Positions 15,313-24,443 of a stretch of DNA of 64,000 nucleotides are shown here, piece after piece. A program made the translations under genes and the position numbers. A model generated the notes under the pieces. The model searched no databases. It was not told the DNA's origin and was given only the letters and a program-made list of their open reading frames with translations. The stretch's first letter is position 1. The number at the start of each line of letters is the position of its first letter. Location: the NCBI RefSeq assembly GCF_024734895.1, contig NZ_CP091430.1, positions 5,412,501-5,476,500 on the forward strand. The letters are read 5' to 3'. Origin of the DNA: Paenibacillus spongiae (GTDB lineage Bacteria; Bacillota; Bacilli; Paenibacillales; Paenibacillaceae).

Positions 15313-18255
15313 TTAGCCCTTCAGCCTCTGCTTGCGCAGCGTGAACAATTCTCGCAGCTCATCCGTGGATAGCTCCGTAATCCAGTTCTCCGATTGACCG
15401 ACAACCTGTTCGTTTAACATCTGCTTGCGGGTAATCATATCGTTGATGCGCTCCTCCAACGTGCCGAGGGTAACATACTTATGCACCTGTACATTCCGGG
15501 TCTGGCCAATCCGGAACGCCCGGTCCGTCGCCTGATTCTCCACCGCCGGGTTCCACCAACGGTCGAAGTGGATGACGTGATTCGCCGCCGTCAGGTTAAG
15601 CCCGGTGCCGCCCGCCTTAAGCGAGAGTACGAATGCACAGCCAGGCTCGGCTTCGTTCTGGAAGCTCTCGATCATGGCATCGCGCTTCTGCTTGGGCACG
15701 CCGCCGTGCAAATACGGAACAGCCATGCCGATCCGCTCTTCCAGCAGCCGCTTCAACGCTTCGCCCATATCGACATACTGCGTAAAGATGAGGCAGCGTT
15801 CGCCTTCGGCGGCTATCTCCTCCACCATCTCAAGCAGGCGCACGACCTTGTTCGAACGTTCCGGGTCCCAAGGCGCGGCTGTCGTATCCCCATCCTCCTT
15901 GAGCAACAAGGTAGGATGGTCGCAGACCTGCTTCAACCGGGTCAGCGTGGAGAGAATGAGGCCGCGGCGCTGCATGGTACCCGCCTGCTCCAGCTGTCCC
16001 AGCAGATCGGACACGATATTCTCGTACAGCGCACCTTGCTCGACTGTAAGCGACAGGTAGGTGTGCATTTCATTCTTCTCCGGCAATGCAAGCTGAATCG
16101 AAGGATCCTTCTTCACCCGGCGCAGCATGAACGGCTTTACCCAGCGCTGCAGCTCCGCAATAAGCGTCTCGTCACGCTCGCGCTCGATCGGCTGTATGAC
16201 CGCTTGACGGAACTCGTTTAAGCTCCCCAGATAGCCGGGATTAATAAAATCATAGATCGACCACAGCTCCGTCAGCCGGTTCTCCATCGGGGTGCCGGTC
16301 AGCGCGATCCGGTGATTGGCGTGAAATCTCCGGATCGCAGCAGACTGCTTGGTATAGTAATTCTTGATGTTCTGCGCTTCGTCCAGACAGACGACATCCC
16401 AACGGACAGCGCTCAGCGCTTCTTCGTCAAGCGGTGCCAGCGCATAAGAGGTAATGACCAAATCCGCCTCCTGAGCCGCGTTAGTGAATGCTTCTCCGCT
16501 CGCCCGGCGCGGTCCGTAGTGCACATGGACACGAAGCGAGGGAGCGAATCGCTCCAGCTCCTTCTCCCAGTTGCCGATAACCGATGTCGGACAAATGAGC
16601 AGCGACGGCCCCAGTCCGCCGCCCCGTTCGATCACATGCTGCAAGTAGGCGGTAAATTGAATGGTCTTGCCAAGCCCCATATCATCCGCCAAGCAACCCC
16701 CGAGACCGAACTGCCGCAGGAAAGCGAGCCAGGAGACGCCCTGCAGCTGATATGGCCGCAGCTCGCCATGGAACGCCGCCGGCTTGTCGACGAGCGGCAG
16801 CTCCGATGTCTCGTTCAGCTTACCCAGCCAAGCGGTCAAATGCTCATTGAGCTCCACTTCGGCTTCGAGCGCTTCCCTGTCTTCCCGCTCCGCCTCCAGG
16901 TCAGCCGTTCCCCGCAGGTGCATCTCCAGCACGTCGCGAATCGTGAATCCGTGCTTGCCGCCGTTCTTCTTGAGCCATCTGCGGATCCGGTCCACATCGT
17001 CCGGGTCCAGATGCACCCATTCGCCGCCAATTTGCAGCAGCCGACGGTTATCTTCCGCGAGCTTCATGAATTCCGCCTCGCTCAGATCGATATTGCCCAC
17101 CGCCAGCTTCCAATCGAAATCGACGATCTGCTGCAGGCCGAATGTCGGCTGCTCGGTTGAACCAACCGAGGATTTCACCTTCGCCCGCAGCCGCAGCCTG
17201 CGGCTCCGTACCGCCTCCCACCATCCGGGCAGGAGCACGGTGCAGCCGGCTTCAAGCAGACGCGGACCCGCCTCCTCAAGAAAGGCATACGCCTGACCGT
17301 CAGTCAGCTCCGTCCGAAACACGGTCTGCTGCGGAGATGAATCCGCATGTTCAGCCCCGTTAGGCTGTGTCCAGTCCGGCAGAGCCGACATCCATTTGGC
17401 TTCTTCCTTACGCATTCGTTCAGCGAAGTAAGGAAGCCACGTCTCCGGCACCCCGGCGGGAAGCCGCCAGCGGGGCTGCGTTCTGTCCTCTTCATGCCGT
17501 CCGGCAATAGCCGGCTCCAGCGTAACCCATCTGCCGCCTTCCGCCCGGTCCTGCACGGCGGGACGAAGACGCCAGCCCGCTTCGTGATCCGGCTCGATTA
17601 ATTGGAGACCCAGCCGGAAAGGAACATCGTCTTGCTTCAACCCGATGGATACGAGCCAGTCATCTTCATCCGCGGCTTTCATGTAAAGGGATGCCGCTCC
17701 GGCAAGCGATGAGGTTTCCCCCCATGCGGCGGCGACCTTGGGATCGCCGTCGATCAGCGACTCGACGATCTGGCTCAGCCATCGTCTGACGCCGCGGTCG
17801 TTCTCATCCAGTGAAGCCAGCAGCCGTTCATAGCGGTCAATCCATTCGTGCTCCGCAGCGGGCAGCTCGATCTTCCATACCCTCGTTTCCTCCGACCATC
17901 TGGCCCAATCCGGTATAAACCAGCCGCTGCGCAGAACATGCCGGACCAGATGAGCGAACTCCATCAGCTTGAGCAGCCGCTCGCCCCATTCAACACGGAG
18001 CAATCGAACCGGCTCCGGGGAAGTCAAGTAATCGAGCGCGAGCAAGGGAGGGAGAATCATCTCCACTTCCTTGCCCCGCCCGCTCTCGCGCTCCTCGATG
18101 TCAGAGCCGTACCAGGACGGGGCATGCCAGGCAAACAGAAGCGCCTTCAGCCGCTGCGTCAATCCTGCCGCGTGCCTGACGGTCAGGACAATTCCCTCGC
18201 CATCTTTCCAATAGCCGTCCACATACATGATTTCCGCGCCTGTGTAGCCTCTCAT
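15313..18255 (-). CDS. SNF2-family DEAD/DEAH-box ATPase/helicase
   Basis: The 980-residue protein has a bacterial-type N-terminal half. A two-lobed SNF2 motor follows: Walker A in ADDMGLGKTIQ at about residue 527, DEAQ box (CLDEAQNIKNY) at about 625, LTGTPMENR, and the C-terminal helicase domain with HFDRWWNPAVENQATDRAFR at about 915. Such proteins remodel nucleic-acid-protein complexes; this subfamily travels with SWIM zinc-finger proteins. ATG 18255 overlaps the upstream stop (ATGA), indicating translational coupling. A GTG at 18276 has no ribosome binding site. Length is typical. Confidence 0.9.
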   Translation of the reverse strand: MRGYTGAEIMYVDGYWKDGEGIVLTVRHAAGLTQRLKALLFAWHAPSWYGSDIEERESGRGKEVEMILPPLLALDYLTSPEPVRLLRVEWGERLLKLMEFAHLVRHVLRSGWFIPDWARWSEETRVWKIELPAAEHEWIDRYERLLASLDENDRGVRRWLSQIVESLIDGDPKVAAAWGETSSLAGAASLYMKAADEDDWLVSIGLKQDDVPFRLGLQLIEPDHEAGWRLRPAVQDRAEGGRWVTLEPAIAGRHEEDRTQPRWRLPAGVPETWLPYFAERMRKEEAKWMSALPDWTQPNGAEHADSSPQQTVFRTELTDGQAYAFLEEAGPRLLEAGCTVLLPGWWEAVRSRRLRLRAKVKSSVGSTEQPTFGLQQIVDFDWKLAVGNIDLSEAEFMKLAEDNRRLLQIGGEWVHLDPDDVDRIRRWLKKNGGKHGFTIRDVLEMHLRGTADLEAEREDREALEAEVELNEHLTAWLGKLNETSELPLVDKPAAFHGELRPYQLQGVSWLAFLRQFGLGGCLADDMGLGKTIQFTAYLQHVIERGGGLGPSLLICPTSVIGNWEKELERFAPSLRVHVHYGPRRASGEAFTNAAQEADLVITSYALAPLDEEALSAVRWDVVCLDEAQNIKNYYTKQSAAIRRFHANHRIALTGTPMENRLTELWSIYDFINPGYLGSLNEFRQAVIQPIERERDETLIAELQRWVKPFMLRRVKKDPSIQLALPEKNEMHTYLSLTVEQGALYENIVSDLLGQLEQAGTMQRRGLILSTLTRLKQVCDHPTLLLKEDGDTTAAPWDPERSNKVVRLLEMVEEIAAEGERCLIFTQYVDMGEALKRLLEERIGMAVPYLHGGVPKQKRDAMIESFQNEAEPGCAFVLSLKAGGTGLNLTAANHVIHFDRWWNPAVENQATDRAFRIGQTRNVQVHKYVTLGTLEERINDMITRKQMLNEQVVGQSENWITELSTDELRELFTLRKQRLKG

Positions 18256-19823
18256 GTGATGATTTTTCCCCTCCACAGCTCTTCCTGCAGCGCCCGCAGC
18301 CGCTGGTGCTTACTTACGATTCCGTCAATGTAGCGGCTCCACCGCTCCTGCTGATTCTCCGCCTTATACAGCCGTTCAAGCTTCTTCATCAGCTTCACGG
18401 CCGATTTGTAGCCCTGCCGGTTGCGGCTGCGGATTGCGGCGTCGATCGCCTGATGATACAAGGGCATGAGGACATGCGGAGCGGCCTTGGACAGCTCGCG
18501 CAGCACCTGCACGTCAAGCTCGCCCGGGTCAATGCCGATCAGCATCTGCAAATCCGCCCACTGTTCGTATTGCTGACGCCCCAGCCAATGCTCGGTCAAG
18601 GCCGAATACGAATGCGGCAAGAACGAAATCAAATAACGCTGCCATTGCGGATTGTCCGGCTGCCGCTCATCGGCTAACCGGCACATCGATAGAAACGGGC
18701 CGAAGGAGCGTGATTTCCGCTCGATCTTGAGGCCGCTATGAATAAAGCCCATCCAGCTTTCAAGCCGCTTCCAATCGCCTTCCCCGAGCCGCTGCATCGC
18801 ACAATCGCACGCCAGCAGAGAGGTCCGGTTGAAGGCCGTATCCCGCAGCAGCGCTACCGCCTCCTCGTCCCGTAGGTCGATGAAAGCCAGGAAAGCCAGA
18901 GCCATCGGATAGAAGAAGGCCGACCTTCCGGCTTCATTCGCCTCCTTCAGCCAGCTTTCCTCAGCCAGGCGGCGCTGCGGCACCGTTACAAGCTTCGTCC
19001 AGAGGGAAAAATATAGCGATTCCCAGCGATGAAGCTGCTGCTCCCGATCCATATCCCGCCCATGAAATAAACCGACGAGACTGTCGACGGCGGCATTCTC
19101 GATATCCGTCATTTGCCCGGGCGACAGCTCGGCTGCCATCTCCTGATAGTGAGATACCCACGGTTCGGTCATGCGGGCAAATGCCATCTCATAATAATAA
19201 CGGCTGTAACTGTCCGTTGCGGCATACGCTTTCTCCGCCTGGTCGACGACGAACAACACGGCATGCATCCAATGCAGCCGTTTGACGTCGCTGTTCCAAT
19301 CCTTGGATGTCCCTTTGATTGCGGATAATACGGCCTGCAGGGGATGAAGCGAATGTCGGCACTGCCGCCAAACCTCCCCGTGCTGCCGGTCCATCTCCGT
19401 CAACCAACGATCCGGTTTCTCCTCCAGCGGCGAGCCGTCAGCATGCGCGTCTTGTCCGGAAGCCGACTTTTCTACGGTAGCAAGATCTCCTCCATATAAG
19501 AACCGATTATGCACTTCGTCGGCGCTTTCTCCAGCATAGTCGCAATACGCATAATATACGGCAGCCATATGCATGCAGTGACTGCTGCTTGAACAGGTAC
19601 AAGTGCTAAACCCGAATTCATCCGCATCAAGCGTTACGGCATAGATTTCGGAATCCCGCACGGTACCGTAGATCGACGAACCGTCCATCACTTGAACGGA
19701 GAGTACCTTTTCACGGCGGTAATAATCCCATCCGCGTTCCAGCAGCGGCAGGGGGATCGTCACGAGCAGCTGCTGCTCCATGGTTTTGCGAAGCCCATCC
19801 TTGAGCCGAAAGTAAGTGTCCAT
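18252..19823 (-). CDS. SWIM zinc-finger protein
   Basis: The 523-residue protein carries a SWIM zinc-binding motif of the form CxCx5CxH (CTCSSSSHCMH) at about residue 72, where the family places it. It has a long helical C-terminal part that I do not assign. SWIM proteins bind DNA or protein and are regularly encoded next to SNF2 ATPases, as here with a 4-base overlap, so the two likely form one complex. ATG 19823 follows a G-rich site (GGGGGGACGGAG); the frame extends to a TTG at 19838. Confidence 0.85.
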   Translation of the reverse strand: MDTYFRLKDGLRKTMEQQLLVTIPLPLLERGWDYYRREKVLSVQVMDGSSIYGTVRDSEIYAVTLDADEFGFSTCTCSSSSHCMHMAAVYYAYCDYAGESADEVHNRFLYGGDLATVEKSASGQDAHADGSPLEEKPDRWLTEMDRQHGEVWRQCRHSLHPLQAVLSAIKGTSKDWNSDVKRLHWMHAVLFVVDQAEKAYAATDSYSRYYYEMAFARMTEPWVSHYQEMAAELSPGQMTDIENAAVDSLVGLFHGRDMDREQQLHRWESLYFSLWTKLVTVPQRRLAEESWLKEANEAGRSAFFYPMALAFLAFIDLRDEEAVALLRDTAFNRTSLLACDCAMQRLGEGDWKRLESWMGFIHSGLKIERKSRSFGPFLSMCRLADERQPDNPQWQRYLISFLPHSYSALTEHWLGRQQYEQWADLQMLIGIDPGELDVQVLRELSKAAPHVLMPLYHQAIDAAIRSRNRQGYKSAVKLMKKLERLYKAENQQERWSRYIDGIVSKHQRLRALQEELWRGKIIT

Positions 19824-19868
19824 CTCCGTCCCCCCCAATCATGCGTATAAACATTCTTTTTATTATAT

Positions 19869-19916
19869 CAAAAATAAAAGCTCTCTGCTCGGACGAAGCG
19901 TCCCTAAGCAAAGAGC
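19869..19916 (-). terminator. Terminator of the GNAT gene
   Basis: On the minus strand GCTCTTTGCT and AGCAGAGAGC pair (one wobble) around an inner GGACG/CGTCC stem and are followed by TTTTATTTTTG. It lies directly after the acetyltransferase stop. Confidence 0.75.
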
Positions 19917-19924
19917 CATCGCAT

Positions 19925-20404
19925 CTAATCGTTAACCTTCAGCATGCCCGCGTAGATCCCCGGCACGGAGCCTTCTATAATCGTCGCTCCCGCCGTCTTC
20001 GCATAAAATTCTGTCGGACCCGCGCCGCCGATGATGGCATACCCGTATCCGTCCTCCCGCATGGCACGCAGCGTCTCCAGGAAGAGCCGTTTGCCGATGC
20101 CAAGTCCGCGTGCCTGTGCATCCACGCCCGTCGGGCCGAAGAAGCCCTTGCAAGTCGCATCATAACAAGCGAACCCGAGCAGCTCCCCATCCTTAACGGC
20201 AATGAAGCAGGAAGCCGGCTGGCGCGAAATGGCAACCTCGCACTCGCTTCTCCAGCCTTGGCCGAAATGCGATTCTACCCACTTCGCGATTGTCCGAAGC
20301 TCCGGTCCGATCGCCCTCCGTACCATAACCCCCGTGCGCTGGGCATATTTCGCAGCCGATTCATCCTCCGGAAGCTCATATAACTTAACCAACATGTCTG
20401 GCAT
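19925..20404 (-). CDS. GNAT-family N-acetyltransferase
   Basis: The 159-residue cytoplasmic enzyme has the GNAT core. The acetyl-CoA pyrophosphate loop is DAQARGLGIGKRLFLETL, preceded by the strand GELLGFACYD, and a late motif GGAGPTEFYAKTAGA carries the usual Tyr. The acceptor substrate is unknown. I chose ATG 20404; the frame continues to a TTG at 20434 nearer to AAGGGGG. It is a single-gene unit with its own terminator. Confidence 0.85.
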   Translation of the reverse strand: MPDMLVKLYELPEDESAAKYAQRTGVMVRRAIGPELRTIAKWVESHFGQGWRSECEVAISRQPASCFIAVKDGELLGFACYDATCKGFFGPTGVDAQARGLGIGKRLFLETLRAMREDGYGYAIIGGAGPTEFYAKTAGATIIEGSVPGIYAGMLKVND

Positions 20405-20493
20405 GGCCCTTGCATCCCCCTTCGATGATTGCAAATAATGGCAAACATAATTTCAGTATACACAAAAGAAAATCATTGCACATGATGCTTCAG

Positions 20494-22245
20494 CTAGTCC
20501 GAAATGCGAATGATGAACGTCACCTTATTCGGTTCATTCAGAACGATTCGGACAGAGCCCTTATACTTGTCGACGATCGACTTCACGATCGAAAGTCCAA
20601 GTCCGGAATGGGTAGCTCCCTTCATGCTATAGCCGCTTTCGAAGAGGGGCTTCCCGTCCAGCTTGCCGGCGTCATCGCATGTGTTGCTTACCTCAAACTC
20701 CATATATCCATTCGTCTGACTCCCTTTAATTGAGATGAGCCGACGTTCCTCGGGATAATTCATCACTTCATCGAAGGCGTTATCGATCAAATTGCCCAGT
20801 ACGCGGGTTAAATCAAGCGACTTGATCCCGAGAGCCAGATTGCTCATATCCGCAAACGAGGTTTCCAGCTTAATCTTCAGCGATTCCGCTTGTGAAATTT
20901 TGGAGCGGATGAGCGCAGCTATGGCGGGATTGCCGATATTAATGATGTCGTTCAACTGGCGGATTTCTCCGGTCAGCTCGCTTGTATACGACTTCAGCTC
21001 GTCTGTCTTGTTCAATTCCGCTAGCGCATGGATCGTCTGCACATGGTTCATAAAATCGTGTCGCTGTTCCCGTATGGCCCGGAACAACCCGTTAATTTCT
21101 TCGACATACGTCTCCTGCGTTCTCCGCACCAATTTATCCTGCGCTCTACGGTAGGAAGAAGCGATCAGGTAAACGATGACAAGACTTAATACCGTGACAA
21201 CAAGCATGATAAGTGCAATATTGGAAAATTGCTTGTCCAGCGAATTCTGGATCGTCTTATAATCCGCTACCAACGTTAAGACGTACCGGTTGATCGGTTC
21301 GCCGTTCTCATCCAGCATGCTTGTCGATTTGTCGACAGACACAGGGATGTACAGCTTGAGAACATGCTTGTTGTTAATGGTTGTGTTAACGGTTATGGAT
21401 TGGTTCGATTGAATGGCCTTCTGGACCAGCTTCTGGTCGTCGGCATGCTTGTACAGATAGGAACCGTATACAATAGGCTGCTGTGTCATATGAGCAAGTT
21501 TATCGCCCCTCTGGGTCACCGTTGTCTGTTCGCCGAGCGGGAACGTGCTCGGATTGATGCCGGTGATCTCGAGCAGTTGGCTGTTCTCAAGAAGCGTCTT
21601 GGCGATGATCATGCCGACTCCAGTCTGCTTGTCATATTCCATCTGCCGGTCTTCATAGCTGATGTATGGATCGATAATATAATTGGTCGAACCGTCGTAG
21701 TAATAGCCCCACTTGCGGATTTTACTCGTCTCGGTTTGCGCAAACTCGAAGGGCCCTGTCCAAAAGTTCTCCAGACTCTGTCCCCAGTCGATCGTGACGT
21801 TATGCGTGTCGAATAATTCATTAAACGCCTGGTACCAAGGATCCCAGGTATTCGTCTTGAAGCCGATCTGCTTCGGATCGGATGATTTGTACAGGACAAT
21901 GTTGTCGATCGTCCTTTTTAGAAGCGTAATATGAAGCACATCCAGCTTCATGCTCAGCTCGGTTAACTGCTCCTTGGTCACCTTCTCGACGTCAGGATCC
22001 AGAGCATATTGCGCGGCTATGGAGACCGCCCGAAGCTCCCGTCCGATTTGCTCCTGAAATTTCTCTGAACCTTGTCTGGAAAGCTCGATGGAAATTTCGA
22101 TCTGCTTTGCAATCGATTGCAATTCATGCCGGAGGTTTTCCTCCAATGATTGTTTGGTCGTAAAATAATAAACGGTGTTATTGGCGCCAAGCAGAACGGC
22201 GATTAACACAATAGCCAGCAGCCAGACGTTGCGACGCATTATCAT
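20494..22245 (-). CDS. Orphan sensor histidine kinase, Spo0B/AgrC-like GHKL type
   Basis: The 583-residue kinase has a first membrane helix (~5-25), a large extracytoplasmic domain (~25-340) and a second helix (~345-367). The phosphoacceptor motif RHDFMNHVQTIHAL resembles Spo0B, CitA and AgrC kinases. The GHKL ATPase has N-box LDLTRVLGNLIDNAFDEV and G2 HSGLGLSIVKSIV. ATG 22245 follows AGGAGA. No response regulator is adjacent. The ligand is unknown; kinases of this class sense small molecules or cyclic peptides, and an agr-like locus lacking a kinase lies ~2 kb away. Confidence 0.85.
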   Translation of the reverse strand: MIMRRNVWLLAIVLIAVLLGANNTVYYFTTKQSLEENLRHELQSIAKQIEISIELSRQGSEKFQEQIGRELRAVSIAAQYALDPDVEKVTKEQLTELSMKLDVLHITLLKRTIDNIVLYKSSDPKQIGFKTNTWDPWYQAFNELFDTHNVTIDWGQSLENFWTGPFEFAQTETSKIRKWGYYYDGSTNYIIDPYISYEDRQMEYDKQTGVGMIIAKTLLENSQLLEITGINPSTFPLGEQTTVTQRGDKLAHMTQQPIVYGSYLYKHADDQKLVQKAIQSNQSITVNTTINNKHVLKLYIPVSVDKSTSMLDENGEPINRYVLTLVADYKTIQNSLDKQFSNIALIMLVVTVLSLVIVYLIASSYRRAQDKLVRRTQETYVEEINGLFRAIREQRHDFMNHVQTIHALAELNKTDELKSYTSELTGEIRQLNDIINIGNPAIAALIRSKISQAESLKIKLETSFADMSNLALGIKSLDLTRVLGNLIDNAFDEVMNYPEERRLISIKGSQTNGYMEFEVSNTCDDAGKLDGKPLFESGYSMKGATHSGLGLSIVKSIVDKYKGSVRIVLNEPNKVTFIIRISD

Positions 22246-22383
22246 GAGACTCTCCTGTTTGTCCGTTGTTGGTACGCGGCAGATTCTATTCAAACGTACT
22301 GAGATAAATGTAGGGACGAATTTCTAGTTAGCTATCATGAGTCTCTTACAGAGAAATACGAATCGATTCATTGCTTATGAAGG

Positions 22384-23052
22384 TCAAACCCTGCGGAGCC
22401 GTGCAAGGACCGCCCATTTGCGCTCTTGCCGTCTCTTATACTTGGGCAGCATACGGTACACCGCGCCGCAATCTGCCAGTGCTTGCTTCTCATCATCAAG
22501 GCGGCCAAGCTGCTTATAAATTTGCGCAAGCTTATAGTACGCTTCGCAGGAAGAGGTTTGGATCGCGCGAAACGCATCGAGATGCTTGATCGCCTTCTGC
22601 GGATCGGTCTTAGCATATAGAGAGGCCAGCCTCAAGTACGGAGCGCCATATTTCACTCTCGGATTAATCGACAATGCGTTATTGATCGCTGCCTCAGCAA
22701 CCTCCGGTTTATCGAGATGGACCAGACATGCGCCGAGATCGTCCCAGAACTCTGCCGAGTTCTCGAGTGCGTCCTGCAGCGGCATAAGGATTGACTTCGC
22801 TTCCGCGTAGCGTTTGCGCTCGATCAGCAATCTCGCCAGCTCATGCTTGCCCGGCACATCGCTTGGATTCATCAATACCTGCTGCCGCAGCCGGCGGATA
22901 GCCGTCCGCCTCCGCAGCGGCTTAATAAAGCTGGGCGTAAGACCGATGAAGCGCCGGTCGAGGATATAGAGAATAACAAGCAGTACGAGAATAGCGAGAA
23001 ATGGATTTCCAAGCAATGCCCACAGCAAACCAAATAGCAGAAATTTACTCAT
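22384..23052 (-). CDS. Membrane-anchored TPR protein
   Basis: The 222-residue protein has an N-terminal membrane helix pair or long helix (FLLFGLLWALLGNPFLAILV, residues ~4-30) and then a basic linker. Several tetratricopeptide repeats (~60-200) follow, for example AEFWDDLGACLVHLDKPEVA and APYLRLASLYAKTDPQKAI. TPR arrays bind proteins. The partner is unknown. The histidine kinase gene follows 138 bases downstream on the same strand, but the spacing does not require cotranscription. Confidence 0.8.
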   Translation of the reverse strand: MSKFLLFGLLWALLGNPFLAILVLLVILYILDRRFIGLTPSFIKPLRRRTAIRRLRQQVLMNPSDVPGKHELARLLIERKRYAEAKSILMPLQDALENSAEFWDDLGACLVHLDKPEVAEAAINNALSINPRVKYGAPYLRLASLYAKTDPQKAIKHLDAFRAIQTSSCEAYYKLAQIYKQLGRLDDEKQALADCGAVYRMLPKYKRRQERKWAVLARLRRV

Positions 23053-23253
23053 AGAGCCTCCGAATCATTAGTGGTTCTGACTCACTTCATTGTACATGAT
23101 AAGTAAGCAAGGGGATAGCCGGAATTTGAAACCGGTTTCGCCTGTCTGACGGATGTTTATCCCGCGGAAGATCAGGGAATCCTACATAAGAACAGGTCTG
23201 GCCGAGCAACCTTGCCTTAAGATTATTTCATCGTTGAGCATGGAAGGAAGCTG

Positions 23254-23445
23254 ATGGATTTAATGAGCGATAACAACAAGAGCAATCGTGATGAAACAGC
23301 CTATGGGCCTGACGTTATCCACGTTATTCCCGACCCCGGGCATAAAGATATTTCGTCAACGGAATTGATTGAGCCTATTATAGAGCAGATCATGAACAAT
23401 ATTCAGAAATCGTTGCTTTTTGGCGATGATGACGAGCAGAAGTAA
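23254..23445 (+). CDS. Hypothetical acidic protein (63 aa)
   Basis: ATG 23254 follows GGAAGG. The 63-residue product is acidic (it begins MDLMSDNNKSNRDETAYGPD), with a predicted helix LIEPIIEQIMNNIQKSLLFG near the end. No membrane segment is seen. The next small gene starts 33 bases later on the same strand, so the two are likely cotranscribed. I recognise no family. The 200 bases upstream contain nothing I can name. Confidence 0.45.
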   Translation: MDLMSDNNKSNRDETAYGPDVIHVIPDPGHKDISSTELIEPIIEQIMNNIQKSLLFGDDDEQK

Positions 23446-23478
23446 TCGCTTCACTAATACCGCTATGGAGGTGAACGG

Positions 23479-23655
23479 ATGGAATACAGAACAGCCACGC
23501 TCACGCCGGATGCCGTTACCCGGCTTCAGCAGCTTGAAAGCGACCTGTCCAATGCCACGGGCAGCAACATCGTATTGATTGCATATACGGAGCAAGAAGA
23601 AGGCAAAGGAAATCGGGTTATCTATGACTCAACAATCGAACATGATCACAATTAA
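23479..23655 (+). CDS. Hypothetical protein (58 aa)
   Basis: ATG 23479 is preceded by GGAGGTGAACGG, a strong ribosome binding site, and the gene ends 9 bases before a terminator. The 58-residue product looks like a small alpha/beta protein: a helix AVTRLQQLESDLSN, a strand NIVLIAYTEQ and an acidic end with two His. I recognise no family. It is likely cotranscribed with the preceding 63-aa gene. Confidence 0.55.
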   Translation: MEYRTATLTPDAVTRLQQLESDLSNATGSNIVLIAYTEQEEGKGNRVIYDSTIEHDHN

Positions 23656-23664
23656 TGGTTACCT

Positions 23665-23691
23665 GACCCGCAGCGATGCGGGTCCTTTTTT
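23665..23691 (+). terminator. Intrinsic terminator
   Basis: GACCCGC and GCGGGTC pair around AGCGAT and are followed by CTTTTTT. Confidence 0.85.
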
Positions 23692-23770
23692 ATGCCGTCT
23701 GCAAGGCGGATTGCGCCGTTAAAATATCCCTCCGACGTAACAAACACCCAATCATAAGGTAATTATCACG

Positions 23771-23779
23771 CATAACTTA
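23771..23779 (+). promoter_or_regulatory. Possible SigK -10 element upstream of the YjcZ-like gene
   Basis: CATAACTTA matches the SigK -10 pattern CATAnnnTA and lies 36 bases before the ATG. I see no clear AC at the expected -35 position, so this is only suggestive of late mother-cell expression. Confidence 0.25.
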
Positions 23780-23814
23780 CAGGGTACTCGTCACGTAAGG
23801 AGGTGTACGGAAAA

Positions 23815-23946
23815 ATGTCCGGTTTCGTTGGAGGAGCATTCACAAGCACAGGTTCGATCCTGGTACTTTTCATTCTATTGGTGATTGTCGCTTGCAGCTG
23901 TTTAGGTTTCGGCAATATTGGCGGCATTGGTAAAGGCTGCTGTTAA
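23815..23946 (+). CDS. YjcZ-like small sporulation membrane peptide (43 aa)
   Basis: ATG 23815 follows AAGGAGGTGT. The 43-residue peptide has a Gly-rich start (MSGFVGGAFTSTG), one hydrophobic helix (SILVLFILLVIVACSC) and a Gly/Cys-rich end (IGKGCC). This is the pattern of the YjcZ/YrkA-type small sporulation proteins common in Bacillus and Paenibacillus, whose exact role is unknown. A terminator follows 23 bases after the stop, so it is monocistronic. Confidence 0.75.
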   Translation: MSGFVGGAFTSTGSILVLFILLVIVACSCLGFGNIGGIGKGCC

Positions 23947-23969
23947 TTGACGGCGGTTGACTGGTGTAG

Positions 23970-24000
23970 AAGACCCATTAACGTGGGTCTTTTGCTTTTT
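23970..24000 (+). terminator. Intrinsic terminator
   Basis: AAGACCCA and TGGGTCTT pair around TTAACG, with TTGCTTTTT after the stem. Confidence 0.8.
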
Positions 24001-24032
24001 ACATAAATATATGAAAAACTCTTGTGGAATAT

Positions 24033-24401
24033 ATGACAAAATCGTATATTTTATACAGCGAACTATGCAGGCAGGTGATGGATCATTTGAACTTATCATT
24101 GAAGGAATATACTACATTAGCCGAGGAACTGGGGGGAGACGTCGGGATACGGATACTCGAATTAGTCCATAAGGTCGAGGAGCTGCATCAGGAGCTTGCG
24201 GGCAAGAAGCTGCCGGAATTATCGGGATCCGCCAAGGTAGCGGAGCTGCTCGGCATCGATGTTCGAAATATGCACCATAAGCAAAAGACGAAATTCTTCC
24301 CTGAACCCGCCTTATACGTCGGCAGCAGGCCGTTATGGCTTGAGCGAGATATCGTGGAATACAAAGCAAAGATAGATGAATGGCGGCGCGAGAAAGAATA
24401 A
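24033..24401 (+). CDS. AlpA/excisionase-like helix-turn-helix protein
   Basis: The 122-residue protein has a helical N-terminal half (a coiled-coil-like VHKVEELHQELAGKK) and a C-terminal winged HTH of the MerR/AlpA type. The latter runs SAKVAELLGIDVRNMHHKQK, then FFPEPALYVGSRPLWLERDI, the FPxP...R.LW pattern of excisionase-like domains. It is likely a small DNA-binding regulator. The start is uncertain: GTG 24024, ATG 24033 and ATG 24078 are in frame and none has a good ribosome binding site. No integrase is nearby, so it is not an obvious element remnant. It lies 42 bases upstream of the agr-like locus and might control it. Confidence 0.65.
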   Translation: MTKSYILYSELCRQVMDHLNLSLKEYTTLAEELGGDVGIRILELVHKVEELHQELAGKKLPELSGSAKVAELLGIDVRNMHHKQKTKFFPEPALYVGSRPLWLERDIVEYKAKIDEWRREKE

Positions 24402-24443
24402 ACTCGCTACCTCACTCATAATGGACAAGCGGGATGGTGAGTA

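Noticed and set aside
16312..17160. Long plus-strand ORFs opposite the SNF2 gene
   Set aside because: No domain, no ribosome binding site; the minus strand carries all SNF2 motifs in order.
24033..24401. Excisionase of an integrated element
   Set aside because: The fold fits, but there is no integrase, repeat pair or tRNA nearby, so a mobile element is not supported.
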